Positions 1 through 10,180 are shown, numbered from the stretch's first letter. The stretch: DNA of 36,722 nt from Rhizobium sp. Q54 (GCA_945861265.1 CAMAUC010000029.1:1-36722), one strand, 5' to 3'. Notes: generated from the letters alone by a model not told the origin. Translations and numbers: made by a program.

Positions 1-1417
<1,417 letters not shown>

Positions 1418-1633
1418 GCCGCTTCCGCTGCAAACGAGCCTTTGCAATCCATCGATGCCACGGGCCTGCCTTGCAGCCAGCGGTAAGCGTCGGCGCACAA
1501 GCCGCCGCATTTATCGCGAAACCCATAAATCAGATTGCCTAAATTGCCGCCAAAGCGCGGTTCCAAACATATTGCAAAGACACTAGATGAAAGCGCTGTG
1601 TGTCAACAAATAACATTTTTTTCGGGTGGTTTG

Positions 1634-2374
1634 GTGAAATATGAACGGCAACTGGCCTGGCCTTGCCGCGATTGCGGCGTTCGCGGCTTAAGTTTTTGCA
1701 GCACCTTGACCGACCACGCCGGCACCGGGACGGCGACGCCGATAGGTGAAATCCCTCAGCTATTCTTCCAGGTCGAAAAAGGCGCGGTCGTTCAGGAAAG
1801 CGGTGCGCAATTTTTCCCGGGCCCTTACGTGCTGTGCCAGGGCTGGGCCTATCGGTTCCATCGCTTCGCCGACGGCCGCCGGCAAATCATGTCCGTGCTC
1901 ATTCCGGGCGACCTTTTTTCCGCCTTCGCGTTGTTCAACAGACAGCCGGCATTTTCGGTGCAGGCTGCGACAGATGCGCACATATGCCAGCTCGGCAGCG
2001 ACGCCATCAAAAAACAACTCGCTGAAAACAGCGACATCTGCGAGGCGTTCGGACAACTTTGCTCGACCGAAGTCGAGGACATGGCCGCGACCTCGATCAA
2101 CCTTACCGCGCCAGATCCAATAACGCGCGTCGCCGGTTTTATCGGGCGTTTGGTCGAACGCTTGACAGCGCGCGGCATCGACAACGGCGCCAACGTCTAT
2201 CCCTTTCCGCTTAACCACGATGAAATCGCCGACGCCACCGGTCTTAACCCCGAACAGGTTCACACCGCGACTCGCAATTTGCGAGAGCAGTACATAGCTA
2301 ATCTATTGAATGAGGAAGTGACCATTCTCGACCATGACAGGTTGGCACATCTAGCCTTGGTGGCGTCTCGCTAA
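1634..2374 (+). CDS. Crp/Fnr-family regulator with four-cysteine FNR-like cluster
   Basis: A cyclic-nucleotide-binding-fold beta roll (about residues 35-125) is followed by a dimerisation helix and a C-terminal helix-turn-helix (about 192-222). Cysteines 11, 14 and 22 form C-x2-C-x7-C at the N terminus. Cys118 sits where FNR has its fourth cluster ligand (Cys122 of the E. coli protein), so an oxygen- or NO-sensitive [4Fe-4S] cluster is plausible. The recognition helix (PEQVHTATRNL) lacks the E..SR residues that read the FNR half-site, so the target probably differs. The GTG at 1634 is chosen because it aligns the N terminus with the next gene; an ATG at 1535 would add 33 residues of AT-rich sequence. 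The stop overlaps the next start as TAATG, implying translational coupling. Length 246 aa. Confidence 0.75.
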   Translation: MKYERQLAWPCRDCGVRGLSFCSTLTDHAGTGTATPIGEIPQLFFQVEKGAVVQESGAQFFPGPYVLCQGWAYRFHRFADGRRQIMSVLIPGDLFSAFALFNRQPAFSVQAATDAHICQLGSDAIKKQLAENSDICEAFGQLCSTEVEDMAATSINLTAPDPITRVAGFIGRLVERLTARGIDNGANVYPFPLNHDEIADATGLNPEQVHTATRNLREQYIANLLNEEVTILDHDRLAHLALVASR

Positions 2375-3105
2375 TGACTGCAATTTCCAAGCTGTCCGTT
2401 CAGAAGTCCGGCTGTTCAAACTGCATCATGCGCGGCTTGGGACTTTGCTCCGTATTAATCGACATGGGCTGGGAACGCCCCTACGCGGCCGAAACGGCTA
2501 TTGAGCAGAAGAAAAGCAGCTTCGCCGCCCGGCGTACAATCTATCACCCGAACGCGACGCTGGAAGGCGTCCCGGTGATCTGCGAAGGCTGGGCCACCAG
2601 CGTCATGAAGCTGTCGAACGGGCGCCGGCAAATTTTATCGTTCATGCTGCCGGGCGAACTGGTGACCTGCCGGCTGTTGTTCGAGCGCAAGCTGCATTTG
2701 TCGATCGACGCCATCACCCGCGGCAGCATTCGCACCTTCGATCTGGCGCAACTGCGCGCGGCGATGACAATGTCGCCGCCGATATTCGACACGTTCCTTG
2801 CCGCCTACAACGAAGAGCGGAACCGCGCCGACCAGTTGATCGCCGATCTCGGCCGGCGCACGGCGACCGGCCGCATTGCCCGCCTGATGCTCGACATCTG
2901 GAGCCGCATGGAAAAAGCCGGCAAGATCGAGAACGGCGTCATCGACTTTCCACTGCGCCAAACCCACATCGCCGATGCGACCGGACTGACCACCGTTTAT
3001 GTCAGCAAAGTCATCAACGCCTTCCGCAACGGCAGCCTGGTCGAATATTCCGAACGCTCGCTGAAGATTCTGGATATCGAAAAATTGCGCCAACTGGCGG
3101 CGTGA
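2374..3105 (+). CDS. Crp/Fnr-family regulator, paralogue with three N-terminal cysteines
   Basis: This is a 243-aa Crp/Fnr-type transcription factor, clearly related to the gene it overlaps by one base. It has the same C-x2-C-x7-C at residues 14, 17 and 25, a beta roll with the family signature around GRRQILSFMLPGE (84-95), and an HTH near 194-222. At the position of FNR Cys122 it has Thr121, so a cluster would need another ligand; Cys70 and Cys99 are present and Cys70 is shared with the paralogue. The recognition helix TTVYVSKVINAF has Val where FNR and Crp have the DNA-contacting Glu. Co-translation suggests that the two proteins act together, perhaps as a heterodimer, but this is inference. 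Confidence 0.75.
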   Translation: MTAISKLSVQKSGCSNCIMRGLGLCSVLIDMGWERPYAAETAIEQKKSSFAARRTIYHPNATLEGVPVICEGWATSVMKLSNGRRQILSFMLPGELVTCRLLFERKLHLSIDAITRGSIRTFDLAQLRAAMTMSPPIFDTFLAAYNEERNRADQLIADLGRRTATGRIARLMLDIWSRMEKAGKIENGVIDFPLRQTHIADATGLTTVYVSKVINAFRNGSLVEYSERSLKILDIEKLRQLAA

Positions 3106-3116
3106 TCCGATAACGC

Positions 3117-3605
3117 TCAAGCTTTCGCCGGCAACGTGTCCAGCAACAGCTCAAGCGCCAGCACGGCAAAGGCGTCCATATTGGCCCGGCGATCGGCGCT
3201 GCCGGTCTCCAGCGCCACGGATTTCTCCGCAGGTCCCGCCACAGCGACACAAGTGTGCCCGGCGGCATCGCCGTAGCGGTTGCCCGTCGGTCCGGTGGCG
3301 CCGGTTTCGCCCAAACCCCACGTCGCCGCCATGTTGTGCCGAACCGTGCGGGCGCAAAGCAGCGCGTAGGCTTCCGTCGAAGCCCGCATGCCCTTCATCT
3401 CGTCGTCTTTGATGCCGAGCAAGGCCAGCCGCGCTGTTTTTGTATAGACCACCGCGCCGCCGATGAAATAGGCCGAGGCGCCGGGCACGGCGAGCAAAGC
3501 CGCGGCGATCAGCCCGCCAGTCGATGATTCGGCGACCGCGATTGTTTCCTTGCGCGCGATGAGAAGCGCCGCGACTTTTTCTGCAAGGCTCGCGAGTGTT
3601 GTCAT
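3117..3605 (-). CDS. CinA C-terminal-domain protein (nicotinamide-nucleotide amidohydrolase, PncC-like)
   Basis: This 162-aa single-domain CinA_C protein belongs to the family that hydrolyses nicotinamide mononucleotide to nicotinate mononucleotide and ammonia, part of pyridine nucleotide salvage. The family hallmarks AESSTGGLIAAAL, the central GGAVVYT and the GETGATGPTG loop are all present; the Ser/Thr-rich first motif carries the presumed active site. The start at 3605 is chosen because its ATG overlaps the TGA of the upstream gene (ATGA) and the protein then begins exactly where the family does; a longer reading to 3638 has an unrelated N terminus. It is the last gene of a four-gene minus-strand operon. 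Confidence 0.85.
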   Translation of the reverse strand: MTTLASLAEKVAALLIARKETIAVAESSTGGLIAAALLAVPGASAYFIGGAVVYTKTARLALLGIKDDEMKGMRASTEAYALLCARTVRHNMAATWGLGETGATGPTGNRYGDAAGHTCVAVAGPAEKSVALETGSADRRANMDAFAVLALELLLDTLPAKA

Positions 3606-4255
3606 GTGGCGAAGGCCTCTCCATGTCCGAGCTGGCACAGCACGCGGAAGACGCCGACTTCGCCCTCGGGAAATTGTGTTTTCAGCCGAGTGCCGAGCGT
3701 CTCGGCATCGGCCTGCCGCAAAGTATCGACCATCAGCGCGCCTTTGATCTTCTTGTCGCCGCCGCGCAGCCGTTCTTCCTCCGCGACCGGCTGGCCGGCC
3801 GGATCGGCGGCCAGCCAGATTTCACCACTGGCGATATTGGTATCGGCCAGAAGTTCATCGAGCAACGCTGCCAAGGCGGCTTCATTGGGCGCATCGTTGA
3901 ACCGAACTGTGACCGCATAAGCGCCGCGCATCGCACCACGTCGCAAGGTGCGGCGGCACAATGTGCGATTCATGTTCTTGAAGACTTCCGACATGATCAT
4001 CTTGGTCATCGGCGTCGGATTATTCAGCCGTTCCAGATAAGGCTGCGACGTCAGCACGTCGGGCGATTCCACCAGATAGAAATTGAAGTAGCCCGAGGCT
4101 CCCGAGATCGCGTGGTGCCGGCGGCCGTAGAGAAATCCGGGCACGGCGAGACGCTCTTCGAGATGCTCGCCCTGAAACCATTTATTGAAGTCGGCATCGC
4201 GGCCGGGCGCGGCATCGTTCCAGATCGCCAGAATGCCGGGCCTATCGCTCGCCAT
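3602..4255 (-). CDS. EthD-like / dimeric alpha-beta barrel protein of unknown function
   Basis: This 217-aa protein has no recognised enzyme motif. The N-terminal half, with GILAIWND and FNKWFQGEHLEERLAVPGF (about residues 7-43), resembles dimeric ferredoxin-like (EthD or DUF4286 type) domains that bind small organic molecules; the second half repeats a similar beta-alpha-beta pattern. No signal peptide or membrane helix is seen. The start at 4255 overlaps the aminotransferase end by 14 bases, and the stop overlaps the CinA start by four, so it is translated as part of the ridA-aminotransferase-cinA unit. A role in handling an amine- or keto-acid-derived intermediate is possible but only inferred from context. 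Confidence 0.7.
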   Translation of the reverse strand: MASDRPGILAIWNDAAPGRDADFNKWFQGEHLEERLAVPGFLYGRRHHAISGASGYFNFYLVESPDVLTSQPYLERLNNPTPMTKMIMSEVFKNMNRTLCRRTLRRGAMRGAYAVTVRFNDAPNEAALAALLDELLADTNIASGEIWLAADPAGQPVAEEERLRGGDKKIKGALMVDTLRQADAETLGTRLKTQFPEGEVGVFRVLCQLGHGEAFAT

Positions 4256-5483
4256 GTTCGTCCATTCGCTCGATATTGGCGCTGCGCTCGGGCACGCCGA
4301 ATTCCTTGCGGCAGACTTCCGCCAATATGGCGATGCCTTCGCGGATCTCGTCATGCGACGGGCTGGCAAAGCACAACCGCATGCGGCTTATGCTGTGCGC
4401 CTTGTCGGTCGACCATTCCGGCCCCGGATTGATGGCGACGCCCGCGGCGAGCGCCGATTGATAAAGCTTCAACGTATCGACATTGTCCGGCAGCTTGACC
4501 CAGAGAAAGATGCCGCCCTTGGGATCGTCGAACTCGGCCGCGGTGCCGAATTGTTCGTTGAGCGTTTCCATCAAGGTTTCTAACTTCTTGCGCAGGCTCG
4601 TCCGCAACGCCGGAACGTGATCGGCGAAATGCGGCGCGCAATACTCGGCCAGCACCATCTGTTCGAGCGAGCCGGAGCCGGCGTCGGTCTTCAGCGCCAG
4701 CATGCGCGACATCACACCCCAGGGCGCGGCGATGAAGCCGACCCGCAGAGCCGGCGCGATCGATTTCGAGAATGAGCCGATGTGGATGACGTTGTCGGAC
4801 TTGCTGATCGCGTGGATTGCGCGCGGGCGGTCGCCGCTCCACACCAGATCGGCGTAGCAGTCGTCCTCGAAGATCGGCACGCCATATTGGTCGGCGAGTT
4901 CGCACAGCTTGATGCGGCGCGCCTCGCCCATGATCGTGCCGGTCGGATTTTGGACGGTCGGAATGGTGTAGATATATTTCGGCTTGATGCCGCGAGCCTT
5001 GAGTTGCGCGAGCGCCGCTTCCAGCACATCAACGCGCATGCCGCTTTGGTCGAGCGGGATGCCGACGGCGTTGACGCCAAGTTTTTGCAAGCGGGTCAAC
5101 GTGCCCTGATAATTGTCCTGCTCGACGATGACGGTGTCACCGCGCGTCAACAGCGCCGCATTGACCAGATCGAGCGCCTGCAACGAGCCGGAGACGATGA
5201 GAATGTCGTCGGCAGCGCAGGTCATGCCGGCATCGCGCTTGAGTTTCGTCGCCAGGAAGTCGCGCAGCGGCTTGTAACCCTGCGGGCCGCTTTTCAGGCC
5301 ATAGGTCGCCAGCGTCCGCCCTTCGCGCTCGAGAACCGTTTGCGCCGCCTGCATCAGGCCCTGGAGCGGCACGGCGTCGGGATCGTTGTTGCCACCGGTA
5401 AAGTTGTATTTGGGCGCGCCGGTCCAGCGCACCGCCGGCGCCGGCGTTCCCGCCGGAAACAGCGGGCTGAAGTCGAATGCCAT
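4242..5483 (-). CDS. PLP-dependent class I/II aminotransferase (MocR-like catalytic domain, no HTH)
   Basis: This fold-type I PLP enzyme of 413 aa resembles 2-aminoadipate/branched aromatic aminotransferases (LysN/ARO8 group) and the catalytic half of MocR regulators, but it starts directly with the enzyme domain. Visible landmarks are the substrate-entry segment YGLKSGPQGYKPLRDFLA (61-78), the cofactor-phosphate region SGSLQALDL (98-106), NPTG at 179-182, the ring-stacking aspartate in FEDDCYADL (206-214), the Schiff-base lysine K240 in GSFSK, and Arg near 247 in ALRVGF. All catalytic residues are in place. The amino donor cannot be read from sequence. It lies 73 bases downstream of ridA, whose product hydrolyses reactive enamines made by such enzymes. 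Confidence 0.85.
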   Translation of the reverse strand: MAFDFSPLFPAGTPAPAVRWTGAPKYNFTGGNNDPDAVPLQGLMQAAQTVLEREGRTLATYGLKSGPQGYKPLRDFLATKLKRDAGMTCAADDILIVSGSLQALDLVNAALLTRGDTVIVEQDNYQGTLTRLQKLGVNAVGIPLDQSGMRVDVLEAALAQLKARGIKPKYIYTIPTVQNPTGTIMGEARRIKLCELADQYGVPIFEDDCYADLVWSGDRPRAIHAISKSDNVIHIGSFSKSIAPALRVGFIAAPWGVMSRMLALKTDAGSGSLEQMVLAEYCAPHFADHVPALRTSLRKKLETLMETLNEQFGTAAEFDDPKGGIFLWVKLPDNVDTLKLYQSALAAGVAINPGPEWSTDKAHSISRMRLCFASPSHDEIREGIAILAEVCRKEFGVPERSANIERMDEHGER

Positions 5484-5556
5484 GGACGTTTTTCCCCAGC
5501 CCGCGTTTTTTGCCCGCGTTTCGTGTCGCGTTACTTGTCGGGTTACTTGTCGCTTT

Positions 5557-5907
5557 TCACTTGGCCGCGACCACCATGATCTCGACCTTGTAGTCGGGCG
5601 TGGCGAGCTTGGCCTCGACGGTGGCGCGCGCCGGCGTATTGCCGGGCGAGACCCAGCCGTCCCAGACCGCGTTCATCTCGGCGAAATTGGCCATATCGGT
5701 GATCCAGATATTGGCGGTCAGAAGCTTGGACTTGTCGCTGCCGGCGGTTTTCAGGAAGCCGTCGATCTGGGCGAGGATATCCTTGGTCTGCTCGGTGACG
5801 CTCTTGCCCTTGGGCTCATTGGCGACGATGCCGGCGAGATAGACGGTATTGCCATGCACCACGCACTTGCTCATGCGGGCGCCGACGTCGTGACGTTCGA
5901 TGGCCAT
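5557..5907 (-). CDS. RidA family enamine/imine deaminase
   Basis: This 116-aa RidA/YjgF/UK114 protein forms trimers that hydrolyse 2-aminoacrylate-type enamines and imines released by PLP enzymes. The closing segment NTPARATVEAKLATPDYKVEI (89-109) contains the conserved arginine (R93) that binds the carboxylate of the substrate. The start is preceded by a good GGGAGG ribosome-binding site. It is the first gene of the minus-strand operon with an aminotransferase, which fits its protective role. The exact subfamily (RidA proper or a Rid1-7 branch) cannot be settled by eye; the first residues IERHDVGARMSK resemble a branch distinct from E. coli RidA. Confidence 0.85.
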   Translation of the reverse strand: MAIERHDVGARMSKCVVHGNTVYLAGIVANEPKGKSVTEQTKDILAQIDGFLKTAGSDKSKLLTANIWITDMANFAEMNAVWDGWVSPGNTPARATVEAKLATPDYKVEIMVVAAK

Positions 5908-5967
5908 TTGGGCCTCCCTTTGAATTCCACAATCCGGGGCAATTCTTAGCGGTCTTTGCCGGCAAAG

Positions 5968-5992
5968 GGAACTCGGGCGGCATCCGCGCTTT
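5968..5992 (+). promoter_or_regulatory. Possible EcfG-type stress promoter
   Basis: GGAAC at 5968-5972 is followed after 16 bases by CTTT (5989-5992), three of four matches to the CGTT -10 of the alphaproteobacterial general-stress sigma factor EcfG. It sits about 35 bases before the ATG of a DUF892 gene, a family often under EcfG control. The match is short. Confidence 0.25.
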
Positions 5993-6025
5993 ATACCCGC
6001 TCAGGTTCCAAAGGGAGACACGACG

Positions 6026-6610
6026 ATGGGCTGGTTTTCATCCGATATCGACACATTCGACGAGTTGTTCGTGCACACGTTGCAGGACATCTACTACGCC
6101 GAGCACCAGATTAAAAAGTCGCTGCCCGACATGGTCACAAAGGCCTCCGATGCCGAGCTGAAAAAGGGCTTCCGGATGCACCTCAAGCAGACCGACGGTC
6201 ACATCAAGCGGCTCGACCGGGTGTTCAAGATGATCAAGTCGGTACCACAGGGCACCAAGTGCCCGGCCATCGACGGCATCCTCGAAGAAGCCAGCGAGAT
6301 CGGTGGCGAGATCGAGAACAAGACCATCCTCAACGCCGCGCTGATAGCCGCCGCGCAGGCGGTCGAGCATTACGAGATCACCCGCTACGGAACCCTGGTC
6401 GCCTGGGCGAAGCTGATCGGGCGCAATGACGTCGCCAAGATCCTCAATATGACGCTCAAGGAGGAAAAGGCGACCGACAAGAAACTCGGCGGGATCGCCA
6501 AGCGCAAGATCAACAAGAAGGCGGCGATGAGCAAACTGCCGAAGCCCGACCGCACCGAGCGCGCGGAAAACGCTTTCCTCGTCGCCGCGGCGGGCATCCC
6601 GGCGATTTAA
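6026..6610 (+). CDS. DUF892 ferritin-like protein (YciE/YciF family)
   Basis: This 194-aa four-helix ferritin-like protein belongs to the YciF family, di-metal proteins induced by osmotic and general stress whose chemistry is not established. The opening DTFDELFVHTLQDIYYAEHQ (residues 9-28) contains the first helix with Glu/His metal ligands, and HYEITRYGTLVAWAK (about 115-129) and LKEEKATDKKL (about 144-154) supply the later ones. The lysine-rich tail KRKINKKAAMSK after the fourth helix is an extension. The start has a clear AAGGGAGA ribosome-binding site. It is monocistronic, with a palindromic repeat after the stop and the SMP-30 gene converging. Confidence 0.9.
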   Translation: MGWFSSDIDTFDELFVHTLQDIYYAEHQIKKSLPDMVTKASDAELKKGFRMHLKQTDGHIKRLDRVFKMIKSVPQGTKCPAIDGILEEASEIGGEIENKTILNAALIAAAQAVEHYEITRYGTLVAWAKLIGRNDVAKILNMTLKEEKATDKKLGGIAKRKINKKAAMSKLPKPDRTERAENAFLVAAAGIPAI

Positions 6611-6619
6611 ATTACTTTG

Positions 6620-6659
6620 CGGGTGATCTTGTCCGAAAACCGGTTCCCACTTTTCGGGA

Positions 6660-6666
<7 letters not shown>
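6620..6666. repeat. Intergenic palindromic repeat, copy 1
   Basis: CGGGTGATC (6620-6628) pairs with GATCACCCG (6658-6666), and CCGAAAA (6633-6639) pairs with TTTTCGG (6651-6657), around the asymmetric core CCGGTTCCCAC. The same core recurs at 8761-8830 and, in a diverged form, at 10188-10231. It lies between two converging genes and could stop transcription from both sides. Confidence 0.8.
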
Positions 6667-7619
<953 letters not shown>

Positions 7620-7650
7620 CGGACATTCCCCCCGGAAAACCTTCTCGGTC

Positions 7651-8736
7651 TCACTCTAGCGCATGCGCCAGCACTTTGCGCATCAATGTCGGCAAGGCCT
7701 CGCCGGCCAGTCCAGATACCTTGGCCCAGCGCGCGCCTTTAGGCGCCGGCGTGCCGCGCGGCAGTTCGGCCTTGTATACGGTCAGCCGCAGCGGAAAATG
7801 CGTGAACACATGCGTCACCGTGCCACCAAGCTTGCGCCATTGCAGCTTGCCGCGAAAGCGCGGCGCAGCGTCGAGCGCGGTCGAGAGATCGAAATCGTGC
7901 GCCCAGTCGCTGCCCGGCACTTCGGTCATCGCGCCGAGCAGGCCTTTTTCCGGACGCTGGCGCAGCAGGACGCAGCCATCGGCGCGCAGCGCGACAAAGG
8001 CCGCGCCATAACGCTGCTTGCCTTCGCGCTTCGGCGCCTTGCGCGGGAATGTCTCCTGGTCGCCGCGCGCGCGCGCGATGCAAGGTTCGCTCCATGGACA
8101 TAACGCACAAGCCGGCTTCTTCGGCGAGCAGATCGTCGCGCCGAGATCCATGAGCGCTTGGGCGAAATCGCCGGAGCGGTGCGGCGGCAACAGCGATGCC
8201 GCCAGTCTTTTGATTTCCGGCTTGGCCGCCGGCATTGCTTCTTCGATTGCGAACAGCCGCGTCACCACGCGCTCGACATTGCCATCGACAGGGACCGCCG
8301 GCAGATCGAAGGCTATCGAGCCGACAGCGGCGGCGGTGTATTCGCCGATGCCGGGCAGCGCGCGCAACGCTTCCAATTCGCGCGGAAAAATCCCGCCATG
8401 CCGTTCGACCACGGCCTTGGCGCAGGCGTGCAGATTGCGGGCGCGAGCGTAATAGCCAAGCCCGGCCCAGGCGCGCAGCACGTCGTCGAGCGGTGCCGCC
8501 GCCAACGCCCCGACCGTCGGCCAGCGCGTCAGGAATTTGGCATAGTAAGGCCCGACCGTTTTCACGGTGGTCTGCTGCAGCATGATTTCCGACAGCCACA
8601 CCGCGTAGGGATCGGCCTTGGCGCGGCCACGCGCGCGCCACGGCAGCACGCGGCGATGGCGGTCGTACCAGGCGAGAAGATCCGCGGGGTCGGCCGCGGC
8701 TTTCTTTCGCTTGAGGGTGCGGACTGCTACGTTCAT
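7651..8736 (-). CDS. mutY: A/G-specific adenine DNA glycosylase MutY
   Basis: MutY removes adenine mispaired with 8-oxoguanine. The helix-hairpin-helix LPGIGEYT (128-135), the catalytic Glu50 (SEIMLQQT) and Asp151 (VDGNV), and the [4Fe-4S] ligands C203, C210, C213 and C219 are all present. A C-terminal Nudix-like domain that senses 8-oxoG begins near residue 240. The start at 8736 is preferred to the longer reading from 8835, because that extension is only the translation of a palindromic repeat. Length is 361 aa, normal for the family. It is transcribed away from the DUF721 gene. Confidence 0.93.
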   Translation of the reverse strand: MNVAVRTLKRKKAAADPADLLAWYDRHRRVLPWRARGRAKADPYAVWLSEIMLQQTTVKTVGPYYAKFLTRWPTVGALAAAPLDDVLRAWAGLGYYARARNLHACAKAVVERHGGIFPRELEALRALPGIGEYTAAAVGSIAFDLPAVPVDGNVERVVTRLFAIEEAMPAAKPEIKRLAASLLPPHRSGDFAQALMDLGATICSPKKPACALCPWSEPCIARARGDQETFPRKAPKREGKQRYGAAFVALRADGCVLLRQRPEKGLLGAMTEVPGSDWAHDFDLSTALDAAPRFRGKLQWRKLGGTVTHVFTHFPLRLTVYKAELPRGTPAPKGARWAKVSGLAGEALPTLMRKVLAHALE

Positions 8737-8760
8737 CGTCGGCAACACCCCGAACTCGGC

Positions 8761-8830
8761 GCATGATCCCGAAAAGCATGCCCTCGGGCTTGACCCGAGG
8801 GTGGGAACCGGTTTTCGGATCAGATCATGC
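8761..8830. repeat. Intergenic palindromic repeat, copy 2, with nested hairpin
   Basis: GCATGATC (8761-8768) pairs with GATCATGC (8823-8830), CCGAAAA (8769-8775) with TTTTCGG (8812-8818), and an inner CCCTCGGG (8781-8788) with CCCGAGGG (8794-8801). Read on the minus strand it is copy 1 with about 25 extra bases, themselves a hairpin, inserted after CCCAC. It occupies most of the mutY/DUF721 divergent promoter space. Confidence 0.8.
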
Positions 8831-8846
8831 GCCATAGAAAGGCACT

Positions 8847-9338
8847 ATGAGCAAGCCCGCCCGCAGTTTTCCCCGGCCGCTTTCCGAGTTCCTCGGCGCG
8901 ACGCTCGGCGGCGTGCTGACGGAGCAGGGCTTTGCCTCGACCGAAATCATCGCCCGCTGGGCCGATATCGTCGGCCAGGAGATCGCCGCCCATAGCGAGC
9001 CGATGAAAATCAACTGGCCGCGGGTCAAGAACGACACCGGCGACGACGATCAAAGCGAACCGGCGACTTTGGTGCTGCGGGTCGAGGGGCCGATGGCACT
9101 GGAAATCCAGCATCTGTCGGCGGTGATTTTGGAGCGGGTGAACCGCTTTTTCGGCTGGCAGGCGATCGGCCGCATCACGCTGAGGCAGGCGCCTTTGCAC
9201 CGGCAAAGCCCGAAAAAGATGCCCGCCCCGCCCGATCCCGCCGTTACAGCCCGCCTCGCCGAAGCCATGCCGGAAGTAGAGGACGAGGCCTTGCGGCAGG
9301 CTCTGGCCCGGCTAGGGGCGTCGATCAAGCGAAAATGA
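8847..9338 (+). CDS. DUF721 protein (DciA-like replicative helicase operator)
   Basis: This 163-aa DUF721 protein belongs to the DciA family, whose members load the DnaB helicase in bacteria lacking DnaC. The conserved N-terminal segment IIARWADIVGQEIAAHSEP (about 34-52) with the invariant Trp, and the beta strand ATLVLRVEGPMALEIQHL (about 73-90), define the KH-like DUF721 domain. The C-terminal third is a poorly conserved tail ending in basic residues. It is divergent from mutY and precedes the thiol oxidoreductase and smc, an arrangement common in the order. The helicase-loading function is established in other bacteria and is inferred here. Confidence 0.8.
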   Translation: MSKPARSFPRPLSEFLGATLGGVLTEQGFASTEIIARWADIVGQEIAAHSEPMKINWPRVKNDTGDDDQSEPATLVLRVEGPMALEIQHLSAVILERVNRFFGWQAIGRITLRQAPLHRQSPKKMPAPPDPAVTARLAEAMPEVEDEALRQALARLGASIKRK

Positions 9339-9433
9339 AGCTTTAGCCTTGTGAGGGCGGCCCGCCATTGCCACAATTGTCCTGTCCAGCTAGTAGCCAG
9401 ACCGGACCAGCATTTCAGCTCACGGAGTTTCCA

Positions 9434-10102
9434 TTGCGCCTCACCCGACGTGAATTCTGCCAGGGCACCGCCACCGTGGCGCTCGCCACCGCTTTCGGCC
9501 TGTCGACGCTGCCGCCGTTCTCCGGCGTGGCGCTGGCCCAGGCCAAGGTGTCCGAGGTCGAATTGATGGCGCCGGGCGCCCTGCCCGACATGGTTATGGG
9601 CGACGCCAAGGCGCCGGTCACGGTTATCGAATATGCCTCGATGACCTGCCCGCACTGCGCGCATTTCACCGAGACGACGTTCCCCGAATTGAAGAAGCGC
9701 TACATCGATACCGGCAAGGTGCGCTTCATCTTCCGCGAATTCCCGCTCGATCAGCTTGCCGCCGCCGCCTTCATGCTGGCGCGCTGCGCCGGCGAGACCG
9801 ACTCCAGCAAGTATTTCACCATGATCGACACCATGTTCCGCCAGCAGCGCGTCTGGGCGGTCGAAAAGCCGTTGCCGCCTTTGCTGGCCTTGGCCAAGCA
9901 GGCCGGCTTCACCCAGGCAACGTTCGAAGCCTGCTTGCAGAACCAGAAGCTGCTCGACGGCATCGAGGCCGTGCGCAACCGCGCCACCGACAAGTTCAAG
10001 GTGCAGTCGACACCCTCCTTCTTCATCAACGGCACGCTGTTCGCCGGCGCGCTGACGATCGAGGACATGGCCAAGCAGATCGACCCGCTGCTGAAAAGCT
10101 GA
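9434..10102 (+). CDS. DsbA-like thiol:disulfide oxidoreductase with Tat signal
   Basis: This periplasmic thioredoxin-fold protein of the DsbA/Com1 type has active site CPHC in ASMTCPHCAHFTE and the cis-Pro loop in STPSFFINGT; the helical insertion lies between them. The TTG at 9434 is chosen as start: it has a GGAG site 6-7 bases upstream and gives an N terminus beginning LRLTRREFCQGT, a twin-arginine signal (RR-x-F), followed by a hydrophobic stretch and an ALA-QA cleavage site. A longer reading from TTG 9368 would hide this signal. Length is 222 aa. Tat export suggests that the protein folds before export. It lies between the DUF721 gene and smc. Confidence 0.85.
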   Translation: MRLTRREFCQGTATVALATAFGLSTLPPFSGVALAQAKVSEVELMAPGALPDMVMGDAKAPVTVIEYASMTCPHCAHFTETTFPELKKRYIDTGKVRFIFREFPLDQLAAAAFMLARCAGETDSSKYFTMIDTMFRQQRVWAVEKPLPPLLALAKQAGFTQATFEACLQNQKLLDGIEAVRNRATDKFKVQSTPSFFINGTLFAGALTIEDMAKQIDPLLKS

Positions 10103-10138
10103 GCGCCGCCCGGTTTTTTAAGCTGATTTCAGCCTGGA

Positions 10139-10180
10139 CCCCGACTTTGATGAAATCAAAGCCGGGGCTCTGGTCTTTTG
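10139..10180 (+). terminator. Rho-independent terminator after the dsbA-like gene
   Basis: CCCCG (10139-10143) and CTTTGAT (10145-10151) pair with ATCAAAG (10155-10161) and CGGGG (10163-10167), with one A/C mismatch and a GAA loop. A T-rich run TCTTTTGTTTT follows. Confidence 0.75.

Noticed and set aside
1587-1613. An 8-codon frame (MKALCVNK) just before the first Crp/Fnr gene, as a leader peptide
   Set aside because: No ribosome-binding site, repeated regulatory codons or attenuator hairpin were seen; short frames like this occur by chance.
10147-10159. TTGATGAAATCAA as an FNR box before smc
   Set aside because: The spacer is three bases instead of four, and the sequence is explained as the stem of the terminator after the dsbA-like gene.
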